A DNA stretch of 64,000 nucleotides from NCBI RefSeq assembly GCF_030913655.1, contig NZ_CP133189.1, positions 2,852,001-2,916,000 of the forward strand. The letters are read 5' to 3'. A model generated the notes under the pieces. It saw only the letters and a program-made list of their open reading frames with translations, was not told the origin of the DNA and did not search any database. Shown one piece after another: positions 63,731 to 64,000 of the stretch (the first letter of the stretch is position 1; every line of letters starts with the position of its first letter). This DNA comes from Clostridium sp. MB40-C1. Lineage in GTDB: Bacteria > Bacillota > Clostridia > Clostridiales > Clostridiaceae. The position numbers and the translations under genes are program-made.

Positions 63731-64000
63731 ATGTCACAAACAACAATTAACACCATGGAAAGAACAGTTTCAGAAAACAATAAAAGATTAAGAAAAAGTG
63801 GACAAGTACCTTGCATAATGTATGGAGAATTTTTAGAGAATTCAATACCTGTTAAAATACAATCCTCAGCATTAATAAAACTATTAAGAGATAACTCAAA
63901 AGGTTCAATAATAAAATTAAATGTTAATAATACAATTAGAAACTGCGTTGTAAAAAGCGTACAAAAAGACACTATAACTGGCGAATTGCTTCATGTAGAC
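63731..64000 (+). CDS. rplY: 50S ribosomal protein L25/Ctc (N-terminal 90 codons; continues past the right edge)
   Basis: The visible part begins MSQTTINTMERTVSENNKRL and contains RLRKSGQVPCIMYGE, the 5S-rRNA-binding start of the L25/Ctc family. TL5-type members are about 190-220 residues, so half is missing. GAGGGG precedes the ATG. In Bacillus, ctc is a general-stress gene; no such promoter is evident here. Two frames on the opposite strand are shadows. Confidence 0.92.
   Translation, partial: MSQTTINTMERTVSENNKRLRKSGQVPCIMYGEFLENSIPVKIQSSALIKLLRDNSKGSIIKLNVNNTIRNCVVKSVQKDTITGELLHVD

Overview
This window looks like the chromosome of a low-GC, anaerobic, spore-forming Firmicute, most likely Clostridium sensu stricto and possibly the C. 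botulinum/C. sporogenes group. That rests on strong A+T bias, GGAGG-type ribosome sites, anaerobic ribonucleotide reductase NrdD/NrdG, bifunctional AdhE, pyruvate carboxylase, a Spo0E-like phosphatase, a methionine T-box, and clostridial families such as long-form glutamine synthetase, DUF445 and DUF3169. No rRNA or tRNA gene was seen.

Layout. 0-4.1 kb: a leftward DUF445 - tatD - yabE-like (G5/3D) - rnmV housekeeping block. 4.1-9.1 kb: a repeat-rich stretch with a mobile fold-back element, a second 248-bp fold-back, and two secreted leucine-rich-repeat paralogues flanked by identical 204-bp direct repeats. 9.1-11.5 kb: metG behind a T-box. 12.3-16.2 kb: a two-component system with a lipoprotein. 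16.2-18.5 kb: a PadR - HAAS - DUF4097 operon with a palindromic operator. 18.6-25.8 kb: small unknown genes, a DUF3298 exported protein, nrdD/nrdG, an XRE-S24 regulator and a cyclophilin. 26-36.2 kb: a pentapeptide-repeat protein, murI, glnA, a zinc-ribbon protein, pyc and a GntR-membrane pair. 36.3-38.6 kb: an IS3 relic, a family-4 uracil-DNA glycosylase, a pepD relic and a short spo0E-like gene. 39-45.7 kb: AIM24 protein, soluble chemoreceptor, adhE, a phosphodiester glycosidase and queH.

The most interesting region is 45.9-48.5 kb. Leftward, behind a near-perfect LexA box, are a gene with sigma region 4 features and a 74-codon gene resembling sigma region 2. Together they look like a two-subunit sigma factor (SigO/RsoA-like architecture, UviA/TcdR-like function). 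Rightward lie a UviB/BhlA-type holin, a collapsed endolysin gene, a 172-residue leaderless protein with hydrophobic Gly/Ala-rich segments (candidate bacteriocin) and a small membrane protein that could be its immunity protein. The holin and candidate bacteriocin are preceded by TTTACA/ATTACA ... CNTTTT promoters of the UviA type. A third copy of that promoter, with its upstream terminator and part of its leader, lies orphaned next to murI at 26.9 kb. The reading offered is a DNA-damage-induced, lysis-released bacteriocin locus.

48.7-54.4 kb is decayed accessory DNA (a frame without a proper start, a 5'-truncated beta-propeller gene, a dead IS30 element, a 20/21-bp periodic repeat array) interrupted by pdxS/pdxT. 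54.4-62.6 kb carries two ABC export modules (XRE-DUF3169-NatAB and RR-BcrAB-HK) and a MerR regulator with a 19-bp-spacer promoter. The right edge holds a lipoprotein and the start of the L25/Ctc gene. At least four families of short inverted-repeat elements are scattered through the intergenic regions, and several supply transcription terminators.
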